Assembly (NCBI GenBank): GCA_963559135.1
Contig: CAUWJP010000002.1
Location: forward strand, 62,001-126,000
Origin: Sellimonas sp963559135
Lineage (GTDB): Bacteria > Bacillota > Clostridia > Lachnospirales > Lachnospiraceae
Reading direction: 5' to 3'
DNA length: 64,000 bases
Below the pieces are notes generated by a model. The model saw only the letters and a program-made list of their open reading frames with translations, did not search any database and had not been told where the DNA came from. The position numbers were made by a program, and so were the translations under genes. Of the stretch, positions 1-7,303 are shown one piece after another; within the stretch, counting starts at the first letter, position 1, and every line of letters starts with the position of its first letter.

Positions 1-10
1 AATAACAAAA

Positions 11-373
11 TTAAATAGTTTTTACTACTTCGTACCCTGCTTTTTTTACGGCATTTCGGATGTCGTCGTCGGAGATTTCGTGGTCGTAAGATACGATGGC
101 CTGTGATTTTTGGAGGTTTACTTTGGCGGTTGCGCCGTCGATTTTGTTGATGGCTCTGGTCACGTTTTCTGCGCAATGTTTGCAGTGCATACCGGAAATT
201 TTTACTGTTTTTTCGCCGATTTTGGGATGTTTCAGTGTTTTTTCTTCGATTTGAATCAGCCCTTTATTTCCTCCTCCGCAACAGGCTCCTTGGCCTTTGA
301 AGTGTTTGATAGTTCCTTTGACTGCCAAGATGAGAATAATTAATATAATGAGTAATATAATGATGTCTACCAT
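11..373 (-). CDS. Membrane-anchored HMA (heavy-metal-associated) domain protein, last gene of feo operon
   Basis: 120 residues. One N-terminal membrane helix (about residues 3-19) is followed by a Cys-Gly patch (C31, C32) and a complete HMA fold with the metal motif GMHCKHC at 61-67 (C64, C67). HMA domains bind soft metals such as Cu(I) or Zn(II) through the two cysteines. The N-terminal third resembles the small Cys-rich proteins that accompany FeoB, so it reads as a fusion of such an anchor with a CopZ-like domain. It follows two other small membrane-protein genes downstream of feoB on the same strand, suggesting a role at the membrane in metal handling linked to Feo. The metal is unknown. 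Confidence 0.85.
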   Translation of the reverse strand: MVDIIILLIILIILILAVKGTIKHFKGQGACCGGGNKGLIQIEEKTLKHPKIGEKTVKISGMHCKHCAENVTRAINKIDGATAKVNLQKSQAIVSYDHEISDDDIRNAVKKAGYEVVKTI

Positions 374-437
374 ATTTTTACTCCTTTATTTCTTCTTTTA
401 AATATCCATAGTGAATATCTGTGAGCTGCTGTCTGTT

Positions 438-554
438 TTATCGGTTTTTTCGTTTTTTTCTGATCCAGAGAATCAGCTGGTAAATTCCGATTGCAACGAA
501 ATAAATGAGAATGAATGCGCCAATTGCATAGAACATGGAGTTTTTATCACCCAT
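438..554 (-). CDS. 38-residue single-pass membrane protein in feo operon
   Basis: Short gene read directly from the minus strand: ATG at 552-554, stop at 438-440, starting MGDKNSMF and ending in a basic tail (RKKRKNR). A single hydrophobic segment (about residues 8-31) followed by Arg/Lys predicts N-out, C-in insertion. It lies between the FeoB-associated Cys-rich gene and the HMA gene in the same direction. I do not recognise the family with certainty; it has the look of small accessory subunits of membrane transporters (OadG-like or FeoB-associated). Its function is not inferable beyond an association with the feo operon. Confidence 0.6.
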   Translation of the reverse strand: MGDKNSMFYAIGAFILIYFVAIGIYQLILWIRKKRKNR

Positions 555-587
555 TTTTCTACCTTCTTTCCTGAACAATATGGCTGT

Positions 588-764
588 TTATTTCTTTTCC
601 TGATAGAGGGAAGCGTTGCATCCTGCGCAGGAGCCGGAGCATCCTCTACATCCTGCGCAGCCTCCTTTTCCGCTCTTTTTATCCTGATGTTTCCTGTAAA
701 TAATGTATCCGCAATATCCAATTACCAGTGCGAGGATAATGATATCGGCAATGCCTGTTATCAT
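588..764 (-). CDS. FeoB-associated Cys-rich membrane protein
   Basis: 58 residues, ATG at 762-764 preceded by AGGAGG-type RBS, stop at 588-590. N-terminal membrane helix (about residues 3-23) with a short basic cytosolic segment, then a Cys-rich tail of form CAGCRGCSGSCAGC (residues 36-49; six cysteines at 36, 39, 42, 46, 49 plus C18 in the helix). This is the typical layout of the FeoB-associated Cys-rich family found after feoB in many Firmicutes. A role in Fe(II) delivery to or regulation of FeoB is assumed for the family but not proven. It is too short for a 60-residue cutoff and overlaps a longer spurious reading frame. Confidence 0.85.
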   Translation of the reverse strand: MITGIADIIILALVIGYCGYIIYRKHQDKKSGKGGCAGCRGCSGSCAGCNASLYQEKK

Positions 765-823
765 GGTTTGCTTCCTCCTTTACATTGATATCTGATTTTT
801 GTTCTTTTTCTGATATGTTCATG

Positions 824-858
824 AAAGCCGGCTATGGTGGTTCATAGCCAGCTTTTTT
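824..858. terminator. Strong hairpin between feoB and its small accessory genes
   Basis: Thirteen-base arms (824-836 and 843-855, one wobble) with a 6-base loop. On the plus strand it ends in six T, a textbook intrinsic terminator, but no plus-strand gene precedes it. On the minus strand, where feoB ends at 869, the hairpin is not followed by a T run. It may therefore act as a 3' stabiliser or partial attenuator that lowers expression of the three small genes relative to feoB, or block antisense transcription into feoB. Confidence 0.7.
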
Positions 859-868
859 ATTATAGCTC

Positions 869-3055
869 TTATCTTGCCGCCTGAACAGAAGATTTTGTAT
901 AGACTTTTTGGATTTTATATGGATCTGGCCTGAACAGCAGAATCAGGAAGATAATTGCGACAATAAATCCGACTGCTGTTCCGATTCCGAATGCTCCTCC
1001 CATTGCGAAGCTTCCGATCTGATATACGCATAAGCATACGAGATATGCGAATACATTCTGGAATGCGATCGCGAACCAGAACCATTTTCTGGACTGCATC
1101 TGTTGGGCCATTGTGGCAATCGCTGCAAGACATGGTGAGTCAAGCAGGTTGAACAGCAGGAAAGAGAATGCTGCGATGGTTGTCGGGAACCATGCTGCCA
1201 CACCCTGTGCGACGTTTACTGCATCTTCGGTATCTCCTGCTACGTTTGCAAGAACACCCATCGTGGATACAATTGCTTCTTTTGCTGTAAATCCGGACAG
1301 CGATGCTGCCACCGGCTGCCATTCCCCGAAGCCAAGTGGTGCAAAAAGTGGAGCGATCACGCCACCGATTGTTGCAAGAAGACTGTTGTTGCTGTCTTCT
1401 ACTATTCCGAATCCACCGTCTGCAAATCCGAATCCGCCGAGGAACCACATGACTACACATGCGAGGAAGAGAATCGTTCCTGCTTTAATAATGAAGCCTT
1501 TCAGTCTTTCCCATACGTGCATCAGTACTGTCTTTACGGAAGGAATATGGTATTGTGGAAGTTCCATTACGAACGGAGCAGGTTTTCCGGAAAATGGTTT
1601 TGTTTTCTTTAAAATGATAGCAGATGCAAGTACCGCAAGGATTCCGATGAAGTACATCAGCGGAGCAACAAATCCGCCTGCCACATAGCTTCCTGTTGCA
1701 TAGCTTGCCATAACGCCTCCCATCAGAGCAATAACCGGGAGTTTTGCTCCACATGGGATGAAGGTTGCGGTCATAATGGTAAGTCGTCTGTCATTGTCCT
1801 GCTCTATGGTCTTGGAGGCCATAATACCAGGAATACCGCATCCTGAGGAAATCAGAAGCGGGATAAAGCTCTTTCCTGAAAGCCCAAAGTGACGGAAAAT
1901 CCGGTCCATAACAAATGCGATACGAACCATGTATCCACAGTCCTCAAGGAGAGACAGGAACAGGAAGAGAATTGCCATCTGCGGCACAAATCCAAGTACG
2001 GCTCCTACGCCGCCGATAATACCGTCAACAACAAGCCCTGTTACAAGATCCCCTGCGCCGATTGTATTAAGTCCGGCTGAAACAGCATCCTGAATTGCCA
2101 CAACAAAGACATCGTTTGTCCAGTCTGTTACAATCGTACCGATTGTTGTAACGGAAATGTAATACACAACTGCCATCACTACAAGGAAAATCGGAATACC
2201 GAGAATACGGTTTGTCACAATCCGGTCGATCTTATCAGAAACAGTAAGTTGTCCTTTTGCCTTTTTCACGGTAGATGCCACAATCTTCTGTATGTAATTA
2301 TAGCGTCCATCGGTAATGATACTTTCCATATCATCATCGCGTGCTTTTTCCAGCTCATTGGTAGCTGTCTCTGCCTGATTTAATACTTCATTCGAAAACT
2401 CCATATTTTCGTTGACTTTGCTGTCACGCTCCAGAAGCTTCACCGCATACCATCTTTTCTTATTTTCGCTGATAGAATCTGGCAGCATACTCTGAACACT
2501 GGAAACCGCTTTTTCAATATCAGCTTCAAAGATTTCTCCCGGAAGCTTGTGTTCGGACTTTCTTGCAACTTTTACAGCTTCATCGATCACTTCATTTAAT
2601 CCTGTCCCTTTCAGGGCGGAAGTCTCAATGATCGGGCAACCGATTAACATGCTCAGTCTCTTTACATCAATTTTGATATTGTTCTTTTCCAGGAGATCAC
2701 TCATGTTCAATGTGATTACAACCGGAATTCCCGTTTCGATAAGCTGCGTTGTCAGGTACAGGTTTCTCTCGATGTTTGTCGCATCCACCAGGTCAATAAT
2801 AACATCCGGCTCTTCATTCAGAAGATAATCACGGCTGACAACCTCTTCCAGTGTATATGGTGAAAGGGAATAGATCCCCGGAAGGTCTGTTACGCTCACT
2901 TCCTCTTTGCCTTTTCTTCTTTTCACCTTTCCTTCTTTTTTCTCAACGGTAACGCCAGGCCAGTTTCCAACGTATTGATTCGCTCCCGTCAATGCATTGA
3001 ACATCGTCGTCTTACCACAGTTCGGGTTTCCGGCGAGTGCAATTTTTACTGCCAT
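869..3055 (-). CDS. feoB: Ferrous iron transport protein B
   Basis: 728 residues. N-terminal G domain: G1 GNPNCGKT at 9-16, G3 DLPG at 57-60, G4 NMSD at 117-120, followed by a helical GDI-like domain and a C-terminal membrane domain with two Gate-type repeats. FeoB imports Fe(II) across the cytoplasmic membrane, driven or gated by nucleotide hydrolysis, and is the main iron route in anoxic habitats. Two feoA genes lie upstream and small Cys-rich proteins downstream on the same strand, consistent with one operon. Length is normal for the family. Start ATG follows an AGGAGG RBS. An AAGTTA/TAACTT inverted repeat sits just upstream. Confidence 0.97.
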   Translation of the reverse strand: MAVKIALAGNPNCGKTTMFNALTGANQYVGNWPGVTVEKKEGKVKRRKGKEEVSVTDLPGIYSLSPYTLEEVVSRDYLLNEEPDVIIDLVDATNIERNLYLTTQLIETGIPVVITLNMSDLLEKNNIKIDVKRLSMLIGCPIIETSALKGTGLNEVIDEAVKVARKSEHKLPGEIFEADIEKAVSSVQSMLPDSISENKKRWYAVKLLERDSKVNENMEFSNEVLNQAETATNELEKARDDDMESIITDGRYNYIQKIVASTVKKAKGQLTVSDKIDRIVTNRILGIPIFLVVMAVVYYISVTTIGTIVTDWTNDVFVVAIQDAVSAGLNTIGAGDLVTGLVVDGIIGGVGAVLGFVPQMAILFLFLSLLEDCGYMVRIAFVMDRIFRHFGLSGKSFIPLLISSGCGIPGIMASKTIEQDNDRRLTIMTATFIPCGAKLPVIALMGGVMASYATGSYVAGGFVAPLMYFIGILAVLASAIILKKTKPFSGKPAPFVMELPQYHIPSVKTVLMHVWERLKGFIIKAGTILFLACVVMWFLGGFGFADGGFGIVEDSNNSLLATIGGVIAPLFAPLGFGEWQPVAASLSGFTAKEAIVSTMGVLANVAGDTEDAVNVAQGVAAWFPTTIAAFSFLLFNLLDSPCLAAIATMAQQMQSRKWFWFAIAFQNVFAYLVCLCVYQIGSFAMGGAFGIGTAVGFIVAIIFLILLFRPDPYKIQKVYTKSSVQAAR

Positions 3056-3070
3056 AAATCCTACCTCCTC

Positions 3071-3090
3071 AAGTTAGTTTCTTTTAACTT
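3071..3090 (-). promoter_or_regulatory. Inverted repeat upstream of feoB, possible second metalloregulator site
   Basis: AAGTTA-N8-TAACTT in the feoA-feoB gap. It echoes the AGTTAG/CTAACT palindrome in front of the operon (3638-3655) and could be a weaker site for the same iron regulator. No convincing promoter overlaps it, so this is a tentative assignment. Confidence 0.35.
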
Positions 3091-3114
3091 ATATTTAAAA
3101 AAATATTGTTAGTC

Positions 3115-3333
3115 TTACTTAACCTTTACGCACTCTGCATCATTCTTTCTGACAGAGAGTTCGTATCCCCTCACGGTAATCTCTACAGGGTCTCCAAGAG
3201 GTGCCACCTTTCTGATGTAAATTTCGCTCCCCTTTGTAATTCCCATATCCATAATCCGGCGCTTATATGCTCCGTCTCCTTCGATTTTGGTTACTACTAC
3301 TGTTGAACCTACTTCAGCATCTTTTAATGTCAT
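3115..3333 (-). CDS. feoA: FeoA-family protein (SH3-like)
   Basis: 72 residues with the FeoA pattern: a small beta-barrel with GAYKRRIMDMGITKGSEI in the centre and a C-terminal VRGYELSVRKNDAECV, which matches the conserved G-R-x-L-x-[IL]-R end of FeoA. FeoA is a cytosolic partner that interacts with FeoB and is needed for full Fe(II) uptake in enteric bacteria. It is the second of two tandem feoA genes; feoB begins about 60 bases downstream. Confidence 0.93.
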   Translation of the reverse strand: MTLKDAEVGSTVVVTKIEGDGAYKRRIMDMGITKGSEIYIRKVAPLGDPVEITVRGYELSVRKNDAECVKVK

Positions 3334-3381
3334 ACTACTTCTCCTTTCTATAAGCTAAAAACAGCCGGTGTATTTCCTCAA

Positions 3382-3594
3382 CTATACCATAATACGTTTG
3401 GCCATATCTTCATTGATTGCAACTCTGGAATCCTTGATATTTACAATCAGGTTTCCATTCAGTTTGGAAATCACACTGACTTCTGCATTCTCGACAAATC
3501 CAAGTCCAGCCAGAAATCTTTTTGTTTCCTCAGCTCCTCCTACGCGTTTGATACAAGCCTGATCACCCTGCTGTAAAAAAATCAATGGCTGCAT
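3382..3594 (-). CDS. feoA: FeoA-family protein, first gene of feo operon
   Basis: 70 residues: LIFLQQGDQACIKRVGG, then FLAGLGFVENAEVSVI and a closing NIKDSRVAINEDMAKRI, all matching the FeoA SH3-like fold (L-x-x-L-G-[FI]-x-x-G motif and the terminal R-[IV]-A-[IL] strand). It differs markedly from the downstream feoA, so the two may bind different FeoB surfaces or heterodimerise. As the promoter-proximal gene of the operon it follows a TTGACA box with an overlapping palindrome. Confidence 0.9.
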   Translation of the reverse strand: MQPLIFLQQGDQACIKRVGGAEETKRFLAGLGFVENAEVSVISKLNGNLIVNIKDSRVAINEDMAKRIMV

Positions 3595-3632
3595 AGAATC
3601 CCCTCCACTTATTGTAATCTTTTTCTTTCAAG

Positions 3633-3663
3633 ATAAGAGTTAGCTTTTTCTAACTGTTGTCAA
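3633..3663 (-). promoter_or_regulatory. feo operon promoter with embedded operator palindrome
   Basis: A TTGACA -35 box (3658-3663) is followed at 19 bases by a weak TCTTAT (3633-3638). Between them lies the inverted repeat AGTTAG-N6-CTAACT (3638-3655), exactly where a repressor would block RNA polymerase. A further GAGTTAG half-site lies just upstream (about 3672-3678). The pattern suits an iron-responsive Fur or DtxR-type repressor; neither regulator gene is in the window. Confidence 0.6.
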
Positions 3664-3775
3664 GTTTACTACCACTAACTCGCTTTGTCAAGGCAGAGTT
3701 TATACTTTCTTAATAATTTTAGTTTTTTATGAATCCGCCCTAACTTCAGGAGCTGTCAAATGCATGGCATTCATC

Positions 3776-3820
3776 AAAAAGACGCTGTAATTACAGACTC
3801 CTGTCTATGATTACAACGTC
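3776..3820 (-). terminator. Intrinsic terminator after the cupin-like gene
   Basis: Eighteen-base arms (3781-3798 and 3803-3820, three G-U wobbles) with a 4-base loop; on the minus strand it runs into TTTTT. It ends the minus-strand unit that closes at 3854 and insulates the feo operon. Confidence 0.85.
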
Positions 3821-3853
3821 TCTTCCGCTGTCGCTATTTTCTTTGCAGTACTT

Positions 3854-4267
3854 CTATTCTACCAAAACCCGGATGGCCTTTTTCAGATCATAAAATTCGG
3901 ACTGCACTTCCAGATTCTCCACAATCTTAACCTGTGCTTCCTCTGTCAGTGCCAAAACCTGATGCCAGATTCCTTTTCTCAGACATACCGGTTTATCCAG
4001 TATAAATGCTTCGTACTCTTCCGGATTTTCATGCGTTGCTACCACGAGAACTGTAATCCCCTGCAGTGGTTCAAAACTTTCGCGTGATGTCGGATGGCAC
4101 TCCATCCGATTGATTTCTTTGTTTGTATACCGGAACACGGCAAGCCTCCACGGTTCCTTCTCTTCTGTGGTAATAATACAGAATGTCTCTTTCGACTCTT
4201 CCGGGAATTCCAGTACCTCTCCATATGGTAAAAATTTCTCTCTCTGAACAGCCTGTAATGTTTTCAT
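3854..4267 (-). CDS. Ureidoglycolate-lyase/cupin-like protein
   Basis: 137 residues. The core ECHPTSRESFEPLQGITVLVVA resembles the AllA (ureidoglycolate lyase) pattern HP..S-[QE]-x-F-x-P-L-x-G, followed by a KGIWHQVL segment typical of the same beta-barrel. AllA releases urea from ureidoglycolate in allantoin breakdown, but no allantoin or purine gene is nearby and homologues in Clostridia are often annotated only as cupin-like. It lies 13 bases downstream of the DUF5107 remnant. The fold assignment is likely; the substrate is unknown. Confidence 0.6.
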   Translation of the reverse strand: MKTLQAVQREKFLPYGEVLEFPEESKETFCIITTEEKEPWRLAVFRYTNKEINRMECHPTSRESFEPLQGITVLVVATHENPEEYEAFILDKPVCLRKGIWHQVLALTEEAQVKIVENLEVQSEFYDLKKAIRVLVE

Positions 4268-4280
4268 TCTCTTCCTCCAT

Positions 4281-5458
4281 CTACTTTAAAGTCATTTTCC
4301 GGTACATCCGTGCATTTTGATGATTGGCATCGTATGACAGCGCCTTGTCAAAAGATTCTTCTGCCTTTCGGAGTTCACCCAGGCCCAGATAAGAAAGTCC
4401 CATTAAGTACCAGCAGTGAGCCTTATTTTTCCTGTTCAGGTCATCTTCGAAAATCAGGAAATCAGGGAGAGAAACTGCAAAATACTCAATCCGCATTTCA
4501 TCATTCAGATGCCGCTCCCCGTAATCAAGCAGCTTGAAAAACCGTGATCTGGCTTCCTTTTCCTTACCCAATTCCCGTTTTGCCAGTCCTTGATACAAAA
4601 TCATATCTGCCGGCTGATCATAATAATACATTACTCCTGCAGGTTCAACATCCCCCAGAGACGCCCTTTCGAAATATGCTTGTGCCTCCTGCTCTTTTCC
4701 AATCGCCTTACTGCAAATTCCCAGATAATAGTAAATATGATTATCTTTCGTTCCCTCCAGACGCCCTTCTCCAAGATTCTCAGGGTAGCGGAGTGCTTTC
4801 TCGAGATAGTCCTGTGCTTGTCCGTATGCTTTCACGTTAATACATTCTTTGGCCATTTCAAGAAGTGCTATCTTATACTGAGTCGTTATTTTTCCTTCTG
4901 CTCCTTCCCATGGACGGAATGTGTGGGACATGATTGCTTCATATGCCTTACTGTAGTTTCCGCACAGATTTTGTAATGTAATATATTCAATCCGCACGTC
5001 ATCTCTTCCTTCTATGACTTCCGGATGCTTCTCATAATTCTGGATCCGCTTTTCAAACGGGACTTCCAGCTTTTTATATAACTGATCCAGTTCCAGGAAC
5101 ACCCGATTATCTGCCTCATCCAGTGCATAAGCCGTTCCATTTCCTCCTGTGCCCTCACTGGATCCTTTTTCTTATTGTAATAAGCAATCGCCAGATTTCT
5201 ATGAACCGTCGGGAAACTATCATCCCGTTTTTCTGATTCCTCCCATAAAGTAATTGCCTGGTCAAACTGCAGTTTATCATAATAAAGATTTCCCAAATAA
5301 TAATATGCTTTTGCTCCGTCAAAGCAGACTCCGATTGCATCCTTTAACACCATGATGTCTTCCAGTTTATTCGGGAAGCAGTAAAGTGAACTACATTTAT
5401 CAGCTCTTTCATAAGCTTCTTTCGCCTCCAATGTATTGCCCATGCGGTGCAAATAATA
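4281..5458 (-). pseudogene. C-terminal remnant of a DUF5107/TPR protein, 5'-truncated and frameshifted
   Basis: Two overlapping frames together encode the TPR-rich C-terminus of DUF5107-family proteins. The upstream part (to about 5131) reads AYYYLGNLYYDKLQFDQAI and TVHRNLAIAYYNKK, the downstream part FLELDQLYKKLEVPFEKR, EGAEGKITTQY and YYYDQPADMILYQGLAKREL. The frame changes near 5128-5136; restoring one base in the CGG run would give continuous ...EMERAYALDEADNRVFLELDQ. The N-terminal two thirds of the family (usually about 1000 residues) are missing: at about 5458 the coding turns into an unrelated EamA fragment. The residual frames use GTG/TTG starts and are unlikely to make a functional product. 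Confidence 0.85.
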
Positions 5459-5670
5459 TCCTTTATACTTTCAAATACAATACTCAGCACGCCGGCAAGA
5501 GTAAACCTCACCCCCGCAAATAAAATCTGTGTGCTGACGTTATCCGAGGCTATATTCAAAAGCTTATATCCTATCTTAATACACGGAAAAGCACTTCCCC
5601 ACAGAGCACAGCTGATGATGGCTCCGATGGCCACCACCCATCCGTTGGTCAAAAACTTTTCTTTTTTCAT
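5459..5670 (-). pseudogene. N-terminal fragment of an EamA/DMT-family transporter
   Basis: ATG at 5670 follows the CmpB-like gene by 18 bases. About 70 residues match the start of a DMT/EamA permease (MKKEKFLTNGWVVAIGAI, then CALWGSAFPCIKIGY, then FAGVRFTLAGVLS), covering the first two of the usual ten helices. After SIVFESIKD the reading frame continues for some 38 residues that are only an out-of-frame reading of the DUF5107 remnant. The gene therefore lost its 3' three quarters in the same deletion that removed the 5' part of the DUF5107 gene. Confidence 0.85.
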
Positions 5671-5688
5671 GTTGTTCTTTCCTCGTTC

Positions 5689-6636
5689 CTATTTCTTTTT
5701 CTTGAGCATTCCCTGCACCTGCTTTAATGCTTCGGCATAGCTCTTCGATACCGTATTCGGGTTTCGGTGCAAAAGCCTTGCAGAACGTCTTGCAGAACGG
5801 TTTGTCAAAGAGCCGATATTCTTAAATTCCTGCTCGATCTGTGTTTTGATTTTCTGGAGCTCTTCTCGCTTCTCCAGACTGACATTCATGGACTCGTTGA
5901 CTCTCTCAATAAGTTCCATAAGCATCATACGACGGTTCTCTCTTTGCCGTTCGATCATTCCTTCCAGGAATTCTTTCCGGGACATCTTCCGTTCTTCCCG
6001 TTTTATCTGATACTGCATCAGTCCGTCCTCCGCAAATGCGGAAACAACTTCCAGACGCTTCTGCAGTCTTCGGATCTTTTCGTTGCTGTCACTTAACCGA
6101 ATCAGCATATCCCGCAGATCCATTGCCTCACCGAAGGACAGGGTAAAGTCCACAGCACATGCAGATGAACAGACAACAGACACTACTTCTGCGATCCGTT
6201 CCGGTATCTGAAGAACCAGATTTTCAATCGGGACATGGATCCCCCGTACAAGAAGCACCGAAAATACACCCCAGCCAAGCGAAACCGGAAGACAGATATA
6301 TCCCTTCAGATTCAGCGGCATATTGCTGTAGTCCCAGTACCGCACCCGGAAAAGCCGCTCCATACAGGCTCCTGTCACGTATTCCAGAATGGTTGCCCCG
6401 ATCATTCCAAAAAGAAATGTCAAAACGAGCTGATCTCTTACTCCAATCGTACATATCAGTACAATAATCGCACCGCTTCCATAAATCGGAAGCATCGGCC
6501 CGTGCAGGAATCCTCTGTTAATCCATTCCCGCTTCTTTATGGAAACATAGCAGCTCTCCCAGACCCAACCAAGAAAACAGTAGATAAAGAAAAACAGCAA
6601 CCACTGAATAAAGGTATATTGATAGGTCAATCGCAT
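5689..6636 (-). CDS. CmpB-like membrane protein (putative ABC transporter permease family PF06541)
   Basis: 315 residues. The first 170 residues carry four to five hydrophobic helices with the family signatures LGWVWESCYVSIKKREWINRGFL-like start, GATILEYVTGACMERLF and YICLPVSLGWGVFS. The remainder is a long charged helical, probably coiled-coil, cytosolic tail ending in KKKK. The family is labelled ABC permease in databases without experimental support. It sits 20 bases after nth in a GH31-nth-CmpB row, which suggests co-transcription rather than a shared pathway. Confidence 0.8.
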   Translation of the reverse strand: MRLTYQYTFIQWLLFFFIYCFLGWVWESCYVSIKKREWINRGFLHGPMLPIYGSGAIIVLICTIGVRDQLVLTFLFGMIGATILEYVTGACMERLFRVRYWDYSNMPLNLKGYICLPVSLGWGVFSVLLVRGIHVPIENLVLQIPERIAEVVSVVCSSACAVDFTLSFGEAMDLRDMLIRLSDSNEKIRRLQKRLEVVSAFAEDGLMQYQIKREERKMSRKEFLEGMIERQRENRRMMLMELIERVNESMNVSLEKREELQKIKTQIEQEFKNIGSLTNRSARRSARLLHRNPNTVSKSYAEALKQVQGMLKKKK

Positions 6637-6656
6637 TTTCCTCCTTATTAATTGTA

Positions 6657-7298
6657 CTAATTGTCAACTCCGTATTTTCCACACAGATCACTCAGACAAC
6701 ATTTGTCACAGTACGGCTTTGTCCTTGCTGTACAGACATCTCGCCCATGATAAACAAGACGGTGGCAGAAACTGCTTCCCTCTTCCGGCGGCACCAGGTT
6801 CCAGAGCGCCATCTCCACTTTCTTCGGCTCCTTGATGCCGTCCACAATGCCGATTCTGTTTACCAGACGAATACAATGCGTATCGGTCACAATAGCAGGT
6901 TTTCCAAACACATCTCCCATAATCAGATTAGCACTTTTTCTGCCTACTCCCGGAAGCTTTAACAGGGCGTCAAAATCGTCCGGCACCTGTCCACCGTACT
7001 CATCCCGCAGAATCTTCATGCAGGCGCTGATATCTCCGGCCTTACTCTTTCCTAATCCACACGGACGCACAATTTCTTCAATCTTTTCCACAGGTGCCTC
7101 CGCCACTGAGTTGATATCCGGATATTTTGCATACAAATCCTGCACCACCACATTGACTCTCGCATCGGTGCACTGGGCCGCCAGCCGGACACTGATCAAA
7201 AGTTTCCACGCCTCATTGTAATCCAGTGTGCAGTCCGCGTCCGGATATTCTTTCTTCAGCCTTTCAATTACTTCTAATGTCAGTTCTTTTTTTGTCAT
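6657..7298 (-). CDS. nth: Endonuclease III
   Basis: 213 residues. Bifunctional DNA glycosylase/AP lyase for oxidised pyrimidines in base excision repair. Seen: helix-hairpin-helix LPGVGRKSANL at 115-125 with the Schiff-base lysine K121, catalytic aspartate D139 in VTDTHC, and the iron-sulphur loop C189-X7-C197-X2-C200-X5-C206 (one residue longer in the first gap than the E. coli protein). Starts five bases after the GH31 gene stop, so the two are translated from the same message. Confidence 0.97.
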   Translation of the reverse strand: MTKKELTLEVIERLKKEYPDADCTLDYNEAWKLLISVRLAAQCTDARVNVVVQDLYAKYPDINSVAEAPVEKIEEIVRPCGLGKSKAGDISACMKILRDEYGGQVPDDFDALLKLPGVGRKSANLIMGDVFGKPAIVTDTHCIRLVNRIGIVDGIKEPKKVEMALWNLVPPEEGSSFCHRLVYHGRDVCTARTKPYCDKCCLSDLCGKYGVDN

Positions 7299-7303
7299 CT
7301 TCC

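Noticed and set aside
473..721. 82-residue minus-strand frame with Asp/Ala repeats
   Set aside because: Out-of-frame reading of the Cys-rich FeoB-associated gene and the next small gene; these have RBSs and family features.
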